Positions 22,128 through 33,502 of a DNA stretch of 64,000 nucleotides are shown here, in pieces. The stretch lies in assembly GCF_020283565.1 (NCBI RefSeq), contig NC_060060.1:12028001-12092000 (forward strand). The letters run 5' to 3'. The translations under genes and the position numbers were made by a program. The notes under the pieces are model-generated. The model saw nothing but the letters and a program-made list of their open reading frames with translations. It did not search any database and was not told the DNA's origin. This DNA is from Trifolium pratense. Lineage: Eukaryota > Streptophyta > Magnoliopsida > Fabales > Fabaceae. How positions within the stretch are numbered: position 1 is the first letter of the stretch; the number at the start of each line of letters is the position of its first letter.

Positions 22128-22294
22128 CTATAATAAGAATCCTATGGTTTGTTTGGTTCTATGGAAAGAAAGTGAGAGAAAAAAAATTACGCAAACTAAT
22201 GTATGAATTTAGACTAACGTTGGTCCAAGTTCATGTATTAGTTTGCATAATTTTATTTTCTCCCACTTTCTTTCCATATAACCAAACGGACCCT
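22128..22294. mobile_element. Foldback MITE, relative of 14771-14925
   Basis: The outer arms GTTTGGTTCTATGGAAAGAA and TTTCTTTCCATATAACCAAAC and the inner arms AAATTACGCAAACTAATGTA and CATGTATTAGTTTGCATAATT are inverted repeats. Confidence 0.7.
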
Positions 22295-22309
22295 CGTTAT
22301 CCAAAATGA

Positions 22310-22560
22310 AAAGAGATGTATTCTTCTGCCAAGCCATCTCTAACCCCAGGTCTAAACCCCACATTTCAGCATGTAAGGCATCACAAGCTCAAATCTTTCT
22401 AACGAAACCTTTAATCCATCAGAATCTCGAATAAGTCTGCCACAACCCGCAACTTCTCCTCTTTCTTTGCAAGCACCATTCATCTCTCTTGTGTCCGCTT
22501 CCAACTAATGTAAATAGTTTCCTTCAAAATAGGGACTCGTTGTTGATGCTTCAAATTATC
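22310..22560 (-). pseudogene. RNase H fragment of a non-LTR retrotransposon (degenerate)
   Basis: On the minus strand the words ETIYISWKRTQER, then NGACKERGEVAGCGRLIRDSDG in a shifted frame, match the N-terminal region of the RVT_3-type RNase H found at the 3' end of plant LINEs. Stops and frame changes follow, and no retrotransposon ends are visible. Confidence 0.45.
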
Positions 22561-23281
22561 GTCTTCGATGTCTCTCGTTAATTTCTGAATTACCAAGGTT
22601 GAGTTGCTTGGTCTTTTGAAGTCGGTTTCAAATATTGTTTTATTCCTCCACTTCTAATAGTATTAGCATGTCGTCATAAAAGTGGTATGCTCGATCTTTG
22701 ACGCTGAACTGTATGGCTCGAAAGAGTTTTAATGTTTATCATGACTTGTCACAAGAGTTGTTAGTACATGAATTTGTTTGTGTTGACATGTTCTACTTAT
22801 TCATCATCTTAAAATATGAATTCTCACACACCATTTTTTTTGTTTTGTGCTCATTTGTGGTGTGTGGGTGTTTGCTTTAGCCTTTATCAGACATTTTTGT
22901 TGTATTTTAACTTTTTGCATACGTGCTTTGATTGATTATATGATTTGGTAGAGTTTGTTTGAAGTCCCCTGATATTTAATATTTCTTTTTTATTTATTTA
23001 TTTTATTCTATCTAGAGTGTTGCACAGAGTTTCTTATATACATCTCTCTTACTTAAAAAAAGCATTTACGAGTGTAATATTCAAAATAAATAGAAAATAC
23101 AAAAATAAAAAGACTTTTCAAAAATTTAAAAAAAAAATACAAAAAGTAAGACTTTTCATTTTCTTTGGTGTTTGATAGAAACATAATGAATTCCTTTTTT
23201 GAAAACATCGTATGACTCCCATTTTATTTTTTTTGGTTACAAAGCTAAATGAGAAAGAAAAAAGAAACAGAAAAGGAAAAA
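22561..23281. other. Intergenic, no gene seen
   Basis: AT-rich, with one short uninterrupted frame (22698-22880) of low-complexity hydrophobic composition and no start context or homology that I recognise. Confidence 0.4.
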
Positions 23282-23960
23282 CTATTCTCTCATGAAGAGA
23301 GTCAAGAGGCCAACCGGAGGAGAGGTATGGATTAATAAATCATCATTTGAAGAAGCACTCAGTTTTGTTAGGAAGTCAGCACATTGGTTGCCCTCTCGGA
23401 GAGTGTGACACAAAGAGATGGTACCTTGTAACAAAATATCTTTAATATTCTGAATAAGAACAGCATAGACATGCATAAGAAGATGAGGTGTCTTGGATGA
23501 GATTTATGCAGGTAAGTGAATCGGTGTAACAAGATAACTCATTGAAACCCAAGTCTTTAGCCAATTTCAATCCATGGAATATAGCGTTGAGCTATGCGAG
23601 AAGAATGTCAGTGGAGCCTGAAATGAAACCCGAAGCTCCAGCCAAGTACAAATCGTCGTTGTTCCTGATGAAGCATCTGAAACCAGCTTTAGCTGGCGTC
23701 CCCGAACAGCTGCCGTCGGCGTTGAGGATAATTCCCGGAAAATTATTATTATTCCATTTAATAAATCGGTCTGTTGTAGCATTGTTGTCAGTGGAAGGGA
23801 AGCTAGCCTTTAGAGTTTCAACCATGTTGTGGATGTTAAAAGAAAGGCGAACAGGAGACCAAGTTTCATTGCTCAAACACATTAAATTTCTATGTCTCCA
23901 AATTCACCATATGACAGCTGAGAAACTGCGACTTCAAGGGCTGAAACATATCGTATGACT
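23282..23960 (-). pseudogene. RNase H-like (RVT_3) domain of a non-LTR retrotransposon, frameshifted
   Basis: The minus strand reads WNNNNFPGIILNADGSCSG, GFRCFIRNNDDLYLAGASG and ISGSTDILLA. After a TAG (LLA*LNAIFHGLKLAKDLG) comes CYTDSLTCINLIQD, and in another frame HTLREGNQCADFLTKLSA. These are the DGS, AEL-type and REGNQCADFLAKLG landmarks of plant LINE RNase H. One nonsense codon and at least one frameshift make it a relic. Confidence 0.75.
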
Positions 23961-24649
23961 TCCATTGATAATAGTAATATTTTTTTGAGGCAGATAATAG
24001 TAATATAGAATTGACATTTTTTTTTTGACAGAATTAAGAATTGACATTAAATATAGGATAATATGGAATATTTTCAAAGTCGAAAATCATTTTCATTTTG
24101 GTACAAAAGTCAAAAATTATTACTACTTTGTACACAAATGTATATATGACACGTTGAAAGGATACATCAATTTGACTTGTAATTTTATTTTTTACAATGG
24201 AGCAAGAGAAGATCGAATTTATAACCTACTGCATAGTACCTGCATAGTACCCAAACCAAGTAGCACCGAAATTTATTAACTTTGTATAAACTATTTGATA
24301 GATTGGTGAGAGATTATAATGTTGTCTAGATACATCTACTTTACAATTTACTATTTAATTAAGGCTATATTTTTACAACATATACACCACTTTGGTCAAT
24401 AAATATATTTATTTATTATTAATTTAGTCTCTAACATATTTTATGATAGGATAATATAAGTAAAATTTGACAAATTAAAAAAAAAAATTGAAAACGTTCA
24501 TAAAGTCTTAGACAAATTTGTTCGTTTACTCTTACAAATAGCAAAACCAATCCCTTTGCTTTACACAGGAAAATCCACAATTAAGTTAATTACAAACTCA
24601 CAACTTCTTTGATTTTAGTACTTTGAACTTTTGTTTTTTAATTAGTACC

Positions 24650-25667
24650 ATGGCAGTGAAGAGCAAAATCCTAGTCCTAAGAGGAACATGTTACATAGGT
24701 TTGGTCTAGTAGTGAGAAATTTGGGTAGTACGTTATAGGTCATGTGTTCGTTTCTCAGCTCATTGTAAACCAAAAAAAAATTGGAATACTTTTAAATGGT
24801 TATTAAATTAGTTGTATATATTTTTTAAGGAAAATTTGTTGTATATTTGAATTATCTATATATTGATATTGTTATTGTCATCAGAGGTTTCTGCCATCAG
24901 AATTCGGACTTGATCCTGACCATCACCATGCCATTGAGCCGCTAGCTAGTTTTTTAGCGGAAAAAGCACAAATTAGAAGGACAATTGAAGCTGAAGGAAT
25001 TCCTTATACTTATGTTGTCTCTAATGCCTTTGCCGGATACTTCCTCCCTACATTTGGACAACAAAATGTTACGGCTCCTCCCCGAGATAAAGTGGTCATC
25101 CTCGGAGATGGAAATGTAAAAGGTAACATCAAATTTCTTTTATTTTTTTTTTAAAAAAATCCTACAAGTAAAACTAATTGGCTCATGTTGTTCGATTGAA
25201 ATCATTGTTTCAGAAGTTTATGTCACAGAGGAAGACATTGGAATTTATACCATCAAAGCAGTAGATGACTCAAGAACTTTGAACAAAACTATATACTTTA
25301 GGCCTCCTGCCAATGTTTTGACTTTCAACGAGCTTGTCTCCTTATGGGAGAATAAGATTAAGAGCACTCTTGAGAAAATTTATGTTCCAGAGGATCAACT
25401 TCTCAAGAGTATTCAAGGTTAGTATCAACACTCCTTATGAAGCACTAGCCACATATATACTATGTCATGTTTATGCCATGAATGTTTTTCTTCTATGCAG
25501 AATCTCCTTTCCCTGCAAACTTGATGTTGGCAATAGGTCACTCAATGCTAGTAAAGGGAGATTGTACAAATTTTGAGATTGACTCTACTTTTGGTGTGGA
25601 AGTTACTGAACTATATCCTGAGGTCAAATACACCAGTGTCGACACCTATTTGAATGTGTTTGTTTGA
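24650..25667 (+). pseudogene. PCBER-like pseudogene 4, lacking most of exon 1 and all of exon 2
   Basis: The promoter and leader match PCBER-1/2 and the ATG is at 24650, but exon 1 breaks off after 50 nt at GTTACATAG, replaced by a short SINE-like insert. The first Gly of the NADPH motif is already Arg (LRGTCYIG). Exons 3 (24885-25122, 238 nt), 4 (25214-25417, 204 nt) and 5 (25501-25667, 167 nt) are full length with normal splice sites and no stops; Gly at the exon 3/4 joint is Glu. Without the Rossmann N-terminus it cannot bind NADPH. Exon 5 is closest to that of pseudogene 3 (PANLMLA, EVKYTSVDTYLNV). Confidence 0.88.
24697..24775 (+). mobile_element. Short tRNA/SINE-like insert in pseudogene 4
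   Basis: GGTTTGGTCTAGTAGTGAGA and TCATGTGTTCGTTTCTCAGC resemble degraded A and B boxes, followed by CCAAAAAAAAATT as a tail. It occupies the site where exon 1 is truncated. Confidence 0.45.
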
Positions 25668-25929
25668 AGTGTAGGAAATGCGCTATCAACAAAAAAACTG
25701 CTACAACATAGTAATAAAGCCATAACATACTTACTGTTATAATCACTTGTGTTTCTATTATCATCAAAAGAATAATTTCATATATGTTAGTTTGAAATAT
25801 TTGCAATGTCATGTACTTTGCTTTTCCATGTATTGAATGAAAGTTTCAATAGTAATCATATATTACAATATGTTTATCGTGAAAAGTGTTAGTGAAATTT
25901 GCTATATTTCCATGCTTTAAACTACATAC

Positions 25930-26507
25930 TACTATTGTAGAACAGCATACTAATAAGATACCCGTGCATTCGCCCGCTATTAGTATGGTTTTGTCGCGTA
26001 TTATTTGAGCAGGTTGCACTTCGACAATCAAATTTAGATATATAAACGGAATTGGTACCAAAGTGATAAAGACATAACTTATGCTCCAAAACAAAGTGAT
26101 TATATAGTACACACCATTAACATAGACATCAAAAACAACAGTTTGAGTACTTAAATGTTCTAAAACGGCAAAATAAAAAACAACATAAGCAACAAAATCC
26201 AACTTTAAACTTAAATTGTAAAGATAGTGATAGAGTTGTTGACACTATATTTGATCTTTACCTAGCTCATCAAAAAACTTCTCTATCAAGGTTGGTTGCA
26301 GATACCAGCAATCCTATTAAATAAAATGCATGTTAATAACCAATTGAAAGCATATAATTGTGTGCATAATGGAACATATACAAAGATATCAAACATTATA
26401 ACGACATACCAAGTTTAATTTATCTATATAAGAGCCGTGTTTTGGAGTAAAAGACCAATAAAATAGAATTTTTAATCAAACAAGTCGTTAAAAGCATTAC
26501 TTACTTG
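25930..26507. other. 3' flank of helicase-like copy 3, homologous to that of copy 1
   Basis: Matches 9841-10555 in blocks. No RPA-type sequence is present, in contrast to the equivalent position of copy 2. Confidence 0.5.
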
Positions 26508-27427
26508 TTAGAGGTTTCCGAAAACCTCTTTGAAGACTGCATTTATAGTACTGGACATTGCTTTATCATCCTTGTCTTGGATTAGAATCTTCAGTCCATT
26601 TTTGCTTTTGACACTAGAGAATGCGACTTTTAGCTGATCATGACGTATCACCGATCTAGGTAAATATAAGCCCACATTGTCGAGGGATTGACCTTGAGGT
26701 TTGTCCAGTGTCATTGCATATGAGACACTAATTGGGAATTGTCTTCTAACTAGCTTGAAAGGCCATGGTGACCGGGAAGGAGACATTGGTATCCGAGGAA
26801 TTAATATCATGTTACCAGCATTCTTTCCTGACATGATTTGAGCCTGAAGTACAAATTGACCTAGCCTTGTAACAATTAATCTAGTACCAGTCAAGAAACC
26901 CTGAGAAGGGTCTAAATCTCTTAGAAGCGTTATCGGCGTCCCAACCTTGAGAGCGAATCTATGATTTGCTATGTCAGATGCTTTGAGACTGTTTAGAAAT
27001 TCAGGAGGAATCATGTCAAATTCAATTGCTTGTGCATCATTGATCTCTGACTTATCAATTTTGTCGGCACTATAATACTCCCTTTGTTCACCTTAAAATC
27101 ACAAAGAAAAATGATAGTTAAAACACACACGATATATTCAAATAGACATGATAATTAATAATTGAATGGTTACATCGTTACATGAACAGAACTGAACTAA
27201 TTATACATACCTGGAACTAACTTAAGCACATAATCATTTATTTGATCAACAGCCTCAACAGTAGAAGCCAAAATAGCTCTTGATTGCACAAACTGTCCAT
27301 TTTGGTATCGGGAGAGAAGATTTGGATATGTGCATCGCACAATAGCCTCGATAGGATCGTTAAAATTTGTTATCAGAAGTTCAGGTGGAATATCAACTTC
27401 AGCATTACCTTCATTTGGTTTTGACAT
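26508..27427 (-). CDS. PIF1-type helicase C-terminal domain protein, copy 3 (short, intact)
   Basis: Exon A 27427-27211 and exon B 27091-26508 join in phase (LVPG|EQREYYSADK) to give 266 codons ending EVFGNL with TAA at 26510-26508. Features: IPPELLITNFNDPIEAIV and YPNLLSRYQNG, SRAILASTVEAVDQIN, VGTPITLLRDL, GTRLIVTRLGQFVLQA, and SYAMTLDKPQGQSLDNVG, where the usual KSQGQ is KPQGQ. These correspond to PIF1/Helitron helicase sequence after the ATPase motifs; no P-loop exists. CAA|GTAAGT directly follows the stop, as in copies 1 and 2. Its function is unknown and it may be expressed as a non-enzymatic protein or be a relic. Confidence 0.7.
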
Positions 27428-27834
27428 CTTCCTTTCACCTACATACATTCACTATCCAATTTGTAAATTATTGCAATCATATGTAGTTTGATTATCAGAA
27501 TTCAGAACCATTAGTGTATAACATGTAAAATCAAAGAATTTTCCTAAGATTACACATTCAAAAGCCAAAAACTTAAAAGGTAAGATACAGATAAATAAGT
27601 CCTCCCCTCTCTTTCCCTCCAAAACCCTCCATCCAAACATAGAATTATTAGAATAATTTTTTGGTCACACTCAAAATTTGAATTTTTCATTTTATTTTTT
27701 TAATTATTTCATAAATAATAAAAAATTATGTGAACGTGACTATATAGTCACGTGACCATGAAAGTCTTGCTCCATACCCTAAAACTCAATCAAGCACATA
27801 AAATGGCAATAAAAATCTCACTCTCTAACCAATT

Positions 27835-27988
27835 GTTAGTTGGTTGGTTCAGTGGTGATTGACACTAAACTCGGTAGGATTGCCACGGTTCGATCCTCCG
27901 CAACTGCAATCGGAGGGGCCGAAACTACTTCATGGCAGAACTGAACCAAACCAAATTAAACCGATGGTAAAAGCAAAAAAAAAAAAAC
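27835..27988 (+). mobile_element. tRNA-derived SINE, family A copy 2
   Basis: GTTAGTTGGTTGGTTCAGTGG and CCACGGTTCGATCCTCCGCAA give A and B boxes. The body GAGGGGCCGAAACTACTTCA is as in the other two copies, ending in a poly(A)-like AAAAAAAAAAAA tract. Confidence 0.75.
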
Positions 27989-28179
27989 CTCACTATATAT
28001 GGCTTCCTATCCTAGGAATACACATCCAAAAGCCAAGAATAGACATCCAAAAAATGCACAAAGAAAAGAAAATGCAAGAAAAAAGGACTTTGATCCAATA
28101 TGAAAAAGAACTCAATCAACTCCATAAAAAAGTTTCAATAAGGAAAAGAATAAGGAGTAAGAATATACCTTGTACGTCA

Positions 28180-28485
28180 CCAATATGAGATTTTAACCTA
28201 ATAAAAGAGTAACAGATTTACAATGCATTAGTGTGGAAGATGAGTATAAATAATGGAGAAGAGAAAAAAGAAGAAAGAAAGTGTAACCGATGGAAAAAAG
28301 AAAATGAAACAGTTACTAGTAACTACTAGTAAGTTTACTTGTTTCTTCGGTCAAGTAGCTTTTGGGCTTTGGGCTTTGTGTTGAAAAGACAGCCCATCTA
28401 CAGAAACGGGGGTTTCAATGCATAAATTTAGGCTTTTCAGATAAGTAGGTCTGCTTATAGATTACAGCATTGTCATAATTATCTC
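28180..28485 (-). promoter_or_regulatory. Promoter and 5' leader of helicase-like copy 3
   Basis: The same conserved block as 13190-13515 and 21300-21660, including GATGGGCTGTCTTTTCAAC and AAAGCCCAAAGCCCAAAAGC on the minus strand. The leader donor region seen in the other copies (CCGTGTAAGT) is partly deleted here. Confidence 0.45.
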
Positions 28486-28564
28486 CGGTAAACGAGCCCT
28501 CATAATCCGACGGGAGTTTCCCCAATAAATTCAACTATTGCAAAAGAAGTCTTGCAACTGCCAT

Positions 28565-29110
28565 ATAGGGATTGCAACGGGCGTCCATGAGTGCGAGTTT
28601 GACACATATTAAATCCACATCCGAAATTATCACTCAAACCCAAATTCAAAGGTTGTTCGGGTGGCAAAACAACACCCACGCCCACACCCATTGGGTTCGG
28701 GTTTTTTCCACCCAAACCCAAACCCGCAACACTTTTGAAAATAATTTGCAAATTTAAGAAATTAAATTCCAACATAGATTTTGAATTAAATTACAACTAA
28801 AATTAAGGTCTTCCAAGAAAATTTAAACATAGACTTTTAAGAAATTACAACATAAACTTTTAAAAAATTAAATTACAACTAAAATTAAGGTCTTCCAAGG
28901 AAATTGAGGGAGACTAAGGGGGGTAATTAGGTAATTATAAAATATTTTGGGTGGGTGTATGTGTTTCGGGTGTGGGTTTGACTGATACCAAACCCACACC
29001 CATATTATCGGGTGTCACTCGAATCCAAACCCAGTCAAATCGGGTTTCGCCCGTTGACTTGAGTTTGGGTTCGGGTGGGTCTCTTGGGTTTGAGTTTTTT
29101 TGCTATCCCT
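28565..29110. mobile_element. hAT-type MITE, 546 bp, second copy of the AGGGATGGCAA family
   Basis: ATAGGGATTGCAAC and TTTTGCTATCCCT ends are flanked by a perfect 8-bp duplication ACTGCCAT (28557-28564 and 29111-29118). The interior is collinear with 4224-4775. Confidence 0.88.
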
Positions 29111-29226
29111 ACTGCCATCCAGAGTAGAACTGAAACAATTTGATGTTAGAATTGACTTTTAAATTAAATTAAACAGTCCAGTAAATCGGATATTGTGGTG
29201 GAAAAATAAAAGTTGCAAAAGATATA

Positions 29227-29353
29227 CACCCTCCGTCCCAAAATATAAGCAAAAGTGGGTCAAAGAAACTTGATGTATTTGGTTAAAGATTTGGACCAAA
29301 TACATCCACTTTTGTTGACCAATTTTTGCTTATATTTTGGGACGGAGGGAGTA
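29227..29353. mobile_element. Stowaway-like MITE, about 127 bp
   Basis: CCCTCCGTCCCAAAATATAAG and CTTATATTTTGGGACGGAGGG are near-perfect inverted repeats, with TA at the right border. Confidence 0.8.
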
Positions 29354-29541
29354 CCTTAATAGGAAGATACAAAAACACTGCACGTCATTTAGAATGACAG
29401 TGATTTTTTCGGTGTATTGTATATGGAAGTTGTTGTTTTCCTCATGTCATCTCTCTACAAAAGTAGACAACAAGCTAGGATCAAAGAATGTGAATCTAGT
29501 GTAGAGTATGGACAACCTTGTGGTCTTATTGTCTTAACCGC

Positions 29542-30259
29542 CAGGGGCGGAGCCCTTCATGGGCTGGACAGGGCCATGACCCGTCCCAGAATTTTTAATT
29601 TTTTTTCATAGGTATACTATTTAGCGGCGGTTATAAACCCTGCTAAATAGTGTGTGTAGTTTGTTATATTTTGTTTTTCGGGGGTTTCAAACCATAAAAT
29701 CCAGTATTCTTTAACAGGTTTGCATTTTGCGGGGGTTTCAAACCCCCGCTATTTTTACGTCCCAGAATTCAAATGATTCAAATATACTTTTTAATTTATT
29801 TTTTTAAGCATCCCTTCTAATGTTTTATTGTTTAATAATTTATAGATGTCTTAAAATATGTAATTTATTTTGTAGAAGTATTCAAGTATATTTTTTGGAG
29901 AAAAAAGTACTCAAATTTTTATTTAAAATAGAGTTTGTGCATAAAAATTCATGTTTGATCAATCTTTTGTTAAAAAAATTTAAATTTATGTTAAAGAGAT
30001 GCATATAATATTATAAACATAAATACAAAAACTAATTAAAAAGTATGAAGTTTACACATTTGACATAAAATATATTTCATAATATATTTTTAAAATTTAT
30101 TTAATAAACATGTTAATGGTCCAACTTTTGACTATTTTTGAGATATCCATACTAGACAGACTCTCAAAATGATATGTCTTTTTTTTAGTAATTTCTTTTG
30201 CATATTCGATTTATATTTGTAGCGGCCCGCTCCAATTTTTCGGGCTAGCTCCGCCACTG
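29542..30259. mobile_element. hAT-type element, 718 bp, CAGGGGCGGAGCC termini
   Basis: The left end CAGGGGCGGAGCCC and right end TAGCTCCGCCACTG are inverted repeats; TTAACCGC is duplicated at 29534-29541 and 30260-30267. Two copies of a GGGGTTTCAAACC motif lie inside. No transposase. Confidence 0.88.
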
Positions 30260-30316
30260 TTAACCGCTCTATCCCCACTAATCCATCGTACTAAGATTAA
30301 CACCCAAATTATACCA

Positions 30317-30478
30317 AATTGGATCATCTCCTTCTCCAATTCTCTACATCTCTATCTCTCTTAAAATCACTCTCTCTTGGTTTGTTTATTGTTTTTTATT
30401 GACGAGAGAGATTGAAATTAAAAGAGACATAGAGAGGAAGGAGATAAATGTAGAGAATTGAAGAAGGAGATGATCCAA
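30317..30478. repeat. Foldback palindrome, about 160 bp
   Basis: The arms TTGGATCATCTCCTTCTCC... and ...GAAGGAGATGATCCAA are inverted with few mismatches around an AT-rich loop. No target duplication was recognised. Confidence 0.75.
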
Positions 30479-30529
30479 GTCCAGCAGCTTATTCCCGCAG
30501 TCGAATAATCTAATCAAATCACGATTCTG

Positions 30530-32289
30530 CAAAACAAAAAATATAACATAATCAAAAGAAGAAACTACGAGAAGTCTAAAGGAAAAATTGAAGGCACGAT
30601 TAACGAGCTAAAATGTGCAATGTCTCAAAAAATAACATGCGAAAAGTCTAAAGGAGAAATTGAAGGTACGATTAATGAGAAATTAAAACGACCCCTACTT
30701 TTTTTTACTTAGATAGTGAAGAGATATTAAAATATTGAATAATTATTTTACCAAATTTGTTTCTTTTCTTCTCTACAAAAAAAATAAATTAAGTAAATGT
30801 GGACAAGCCATTGAGAATGATGCCACTCTCAATGTTTCTTTGTTACTACTTATACGTTGTTTAAAATTAACATTTTCATTCGATTAATATGAGATCTTAT
30901 TGTCACTCGATACATTATTATTTTCTCTCAAATTTTCTATGCACTCGTATATTATAAATATTTATTTATTTATGTATATATTAATATCATATTAGAGTAA
31001 CCTTATTTCTAACTATGAATGAAAGTTAGTAAAAAAAAAAAAAACTATGAATGCAAGTCACTATGTATTAGTCCAATATTGTTCAATCAAAAAATGTACT
31101 AGCCCGATAGTGCTTGGCCTTGACTTAGAGGGGATTAGGTGAGGTGTGCAATGACAAGTAGTTTCCACTTCCCTCACTCAAATTATCGTTCTCGACTTCT
31201 CGTATTATTATACTCAAATAAAAAAAAAAAAAAAAAAAAAATCAATATAGACTTTTTTAATTAAATGCAAAAGGAAAATATTAAATATAGTAAATATTTA
31301 GCTGTTGTCTTGACAAAAAAAATAAAAAATATTTAGTTGTTGTATCAATCAAGCATCGGATAATATGTTTTCTATTAGTCATATGATTTGCGAGACATTT
31401 CTATAATCATGATTCATAATGTATGGATTAGTTGAGATTCACTACGTTGTTTGTGGGCCAAATTTTCATTTTATCACCAAAATATTTTTCCTCCTAATTT
31501 TTTTTTCCTTTGAAAAGGCTTTTTTGCTCATGCATAAAAAATTTGAAAAATATTTTTTGAACTTTTTCTAATGTAAAATATTATTTTCAACAATAAAAGA
31601 AGTTCGAAAAATATATTCCAGATTTTTTAGTAAGGGCAAAAATATATTTTTGGGGAACAAAAGTTTTAGGGTGAAGAAAATTCTTCTTTTATCACATTGT
31701 CATAGTTTCTTTTGTTGTGGTCAATTGGGGATGGAGAGGATCCAATTCCAATCTTTTTTCTATATACCGGTACTTTTTAGAAATTTTTTATTCATCTAGG
31801 GGCAAAGATAGGAATTAATTAGCTTAGAGGCTAATCTAGATTAAATGTATAACTGGCAAAGAGAAATTAAATTTTAAGAGCTCACAATATATATAAGAAA
31901 TTATAAGATAAATTTGATATTAATATTGTAAATTTGTATTGTATGGATCACCTTTTTTAAGTCAAATTTTTTGGTCCCTATATTTTCACAATTATTGTAA
32001 TTTTTGGTTTCAACCCATGTGTTTTGTCATAAAAATTACAATTTTTTCCATAAAAAAGGTGAATTTTAGTCTCAAAAATAAAATTTTGTCATTTAATTCA
32101 ATTATTGAGACAATAAATCACCCTTTTTACAAAAAAAAAACAGGAAAATTATCCGCCATAATCAAATTTACAACAAATATAAAAATATAGCAAAAAAATT
32201 GAATTAAAAAAGGGGAACCATTTTGTGAGTTTATTAAAATAAATGGACCAAAAATAAAATTAAACAAATAATTTACATAAAAACATTTA
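30530..32289. other. Gene-free stretch with one short repeated coding-like segment
   Basis: At 30560-30700 the plus strand encodes YEKSKGKIEGTINE, then CEKSKGEIEGTINE 24 residues later. This near-perfect duplication has no start codon, family or longer frame. The rest is AT-rich, with a poly(A) tract at 31220-31241 and no recognised gene. Confidence 0.4.
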
Positions 32290-32298
32290 AAAAATATT

Positions 32299-33493
32299 GG
32301 GTAAATGATCATTTACCCCCTGCAAAATAAGAAAATTTTCGTTTACCCCCTGCACAGATTTTTTTTCTGTTTACCCCCTTGCAAAAAATAGATTCTCTCA
32401 TTTCGCCCCCTGGGTGTACAGCAGGACAAGTGACTGTGCAAATTTGCTGACGTGGCTTGTACACATGGAAAAAAATCATTTATATTTATTTTTAAATTCC
32501 ACGTCAGATAATATTTTTTTCAAAAAAAAAAATTAAAAAATTTTTTTCCTACAAAATTTAAAAAATGAATTTTGTTTTTTTTTTCCTTTCAAAATTTTTT
32601 AAAAAATTTCCCAGAAATAACTTTTTTTTTCGTACAAAATTATTGAGTATTTTTTCCTAAAATAAAAAACGAATTTTCTTATTTTACTCCAAAAATAAAG
32701 ATTTATTTTCAAATCTTTTTGAATTAAATAAAACAGAATCTTCGCCGTAATCGTTTGCTTCCACCGTCATGATTGTATTTGTCGTCGTCTTCTTCAATCG
32801 CCAAAATCATCTTCTACATCATTATATTGTCTTCTGCTTCTTTATAATTTTCTAGTTTTAGGGCAAATGGTTTTGATAGAAGAGGAAAACACCAATAAAA
32901 CTTGTTTTTCTATTTTATATTTTTTTTGAAAATCTTTTTCTATTTTTTTTAATTCAAAGAGAATAACAAAAAATAAAGTTTTGTTTTTAAAAAATAAAGA
33001 TTATGTTTTTTTTAATTCAAAAAGTTTGAAAATAAATCTTTAAAATTTTTATTTCGGAAATAAACTTTATTTCGGAGTAAATCTTTATTTTGGGAGAAAA
33101 ATAAGAAAATTCATTTTTTTTTTTAATTTTGGGAGGAAATTTTTTTTTGTTGGAAAGTTTTTTAAAATCATTTGTATGAAAAAAAAAATTAGGAATTTTT
33201 TAAAAAAATTTTGGGGAAAAAAAACAGATTTTTTTTTTTATTTTATAGGAAAAAAATTATTATTTTTTTTAAAAAAAATATTATCTGACGTGGAATTTAA
33301 AAAATAAATATAAATGATTTTTTCCACATGTACAAGCCACGTCAACAGGTTTGCATAGTCACTTGTCCTACTGTACATCCAGGGGGCGAAATGAGGGAAT
33401 CTATTTTTTGCAAGGGGGTAAACAGGAAAAAAATCTATGCAGGGGGTAAATGAAAATTTGCTTATTTTGCAGGGGGTAAATGATCATTTACCC
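32299..33493. mobile_element. Non-autonomous Mutator-type element, 1195 bp
   Basis: The ends GGGTAAATGATCATTTACC and GGTAAATGATCATTTACCC begin inverted repeats of about 200 bp with CCCCCTGCAAAATAAG-type blocks. AAAAATATT is duplicated at 32290-32298 and 33494-33502 (9 bp). The centre (32740-32850) has a GC-richer run, possibly captured host DNA, but I cannot identify it. Confidence 0.88.
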
Positions 33494-33502
33494 AAAAATA
33501 TT

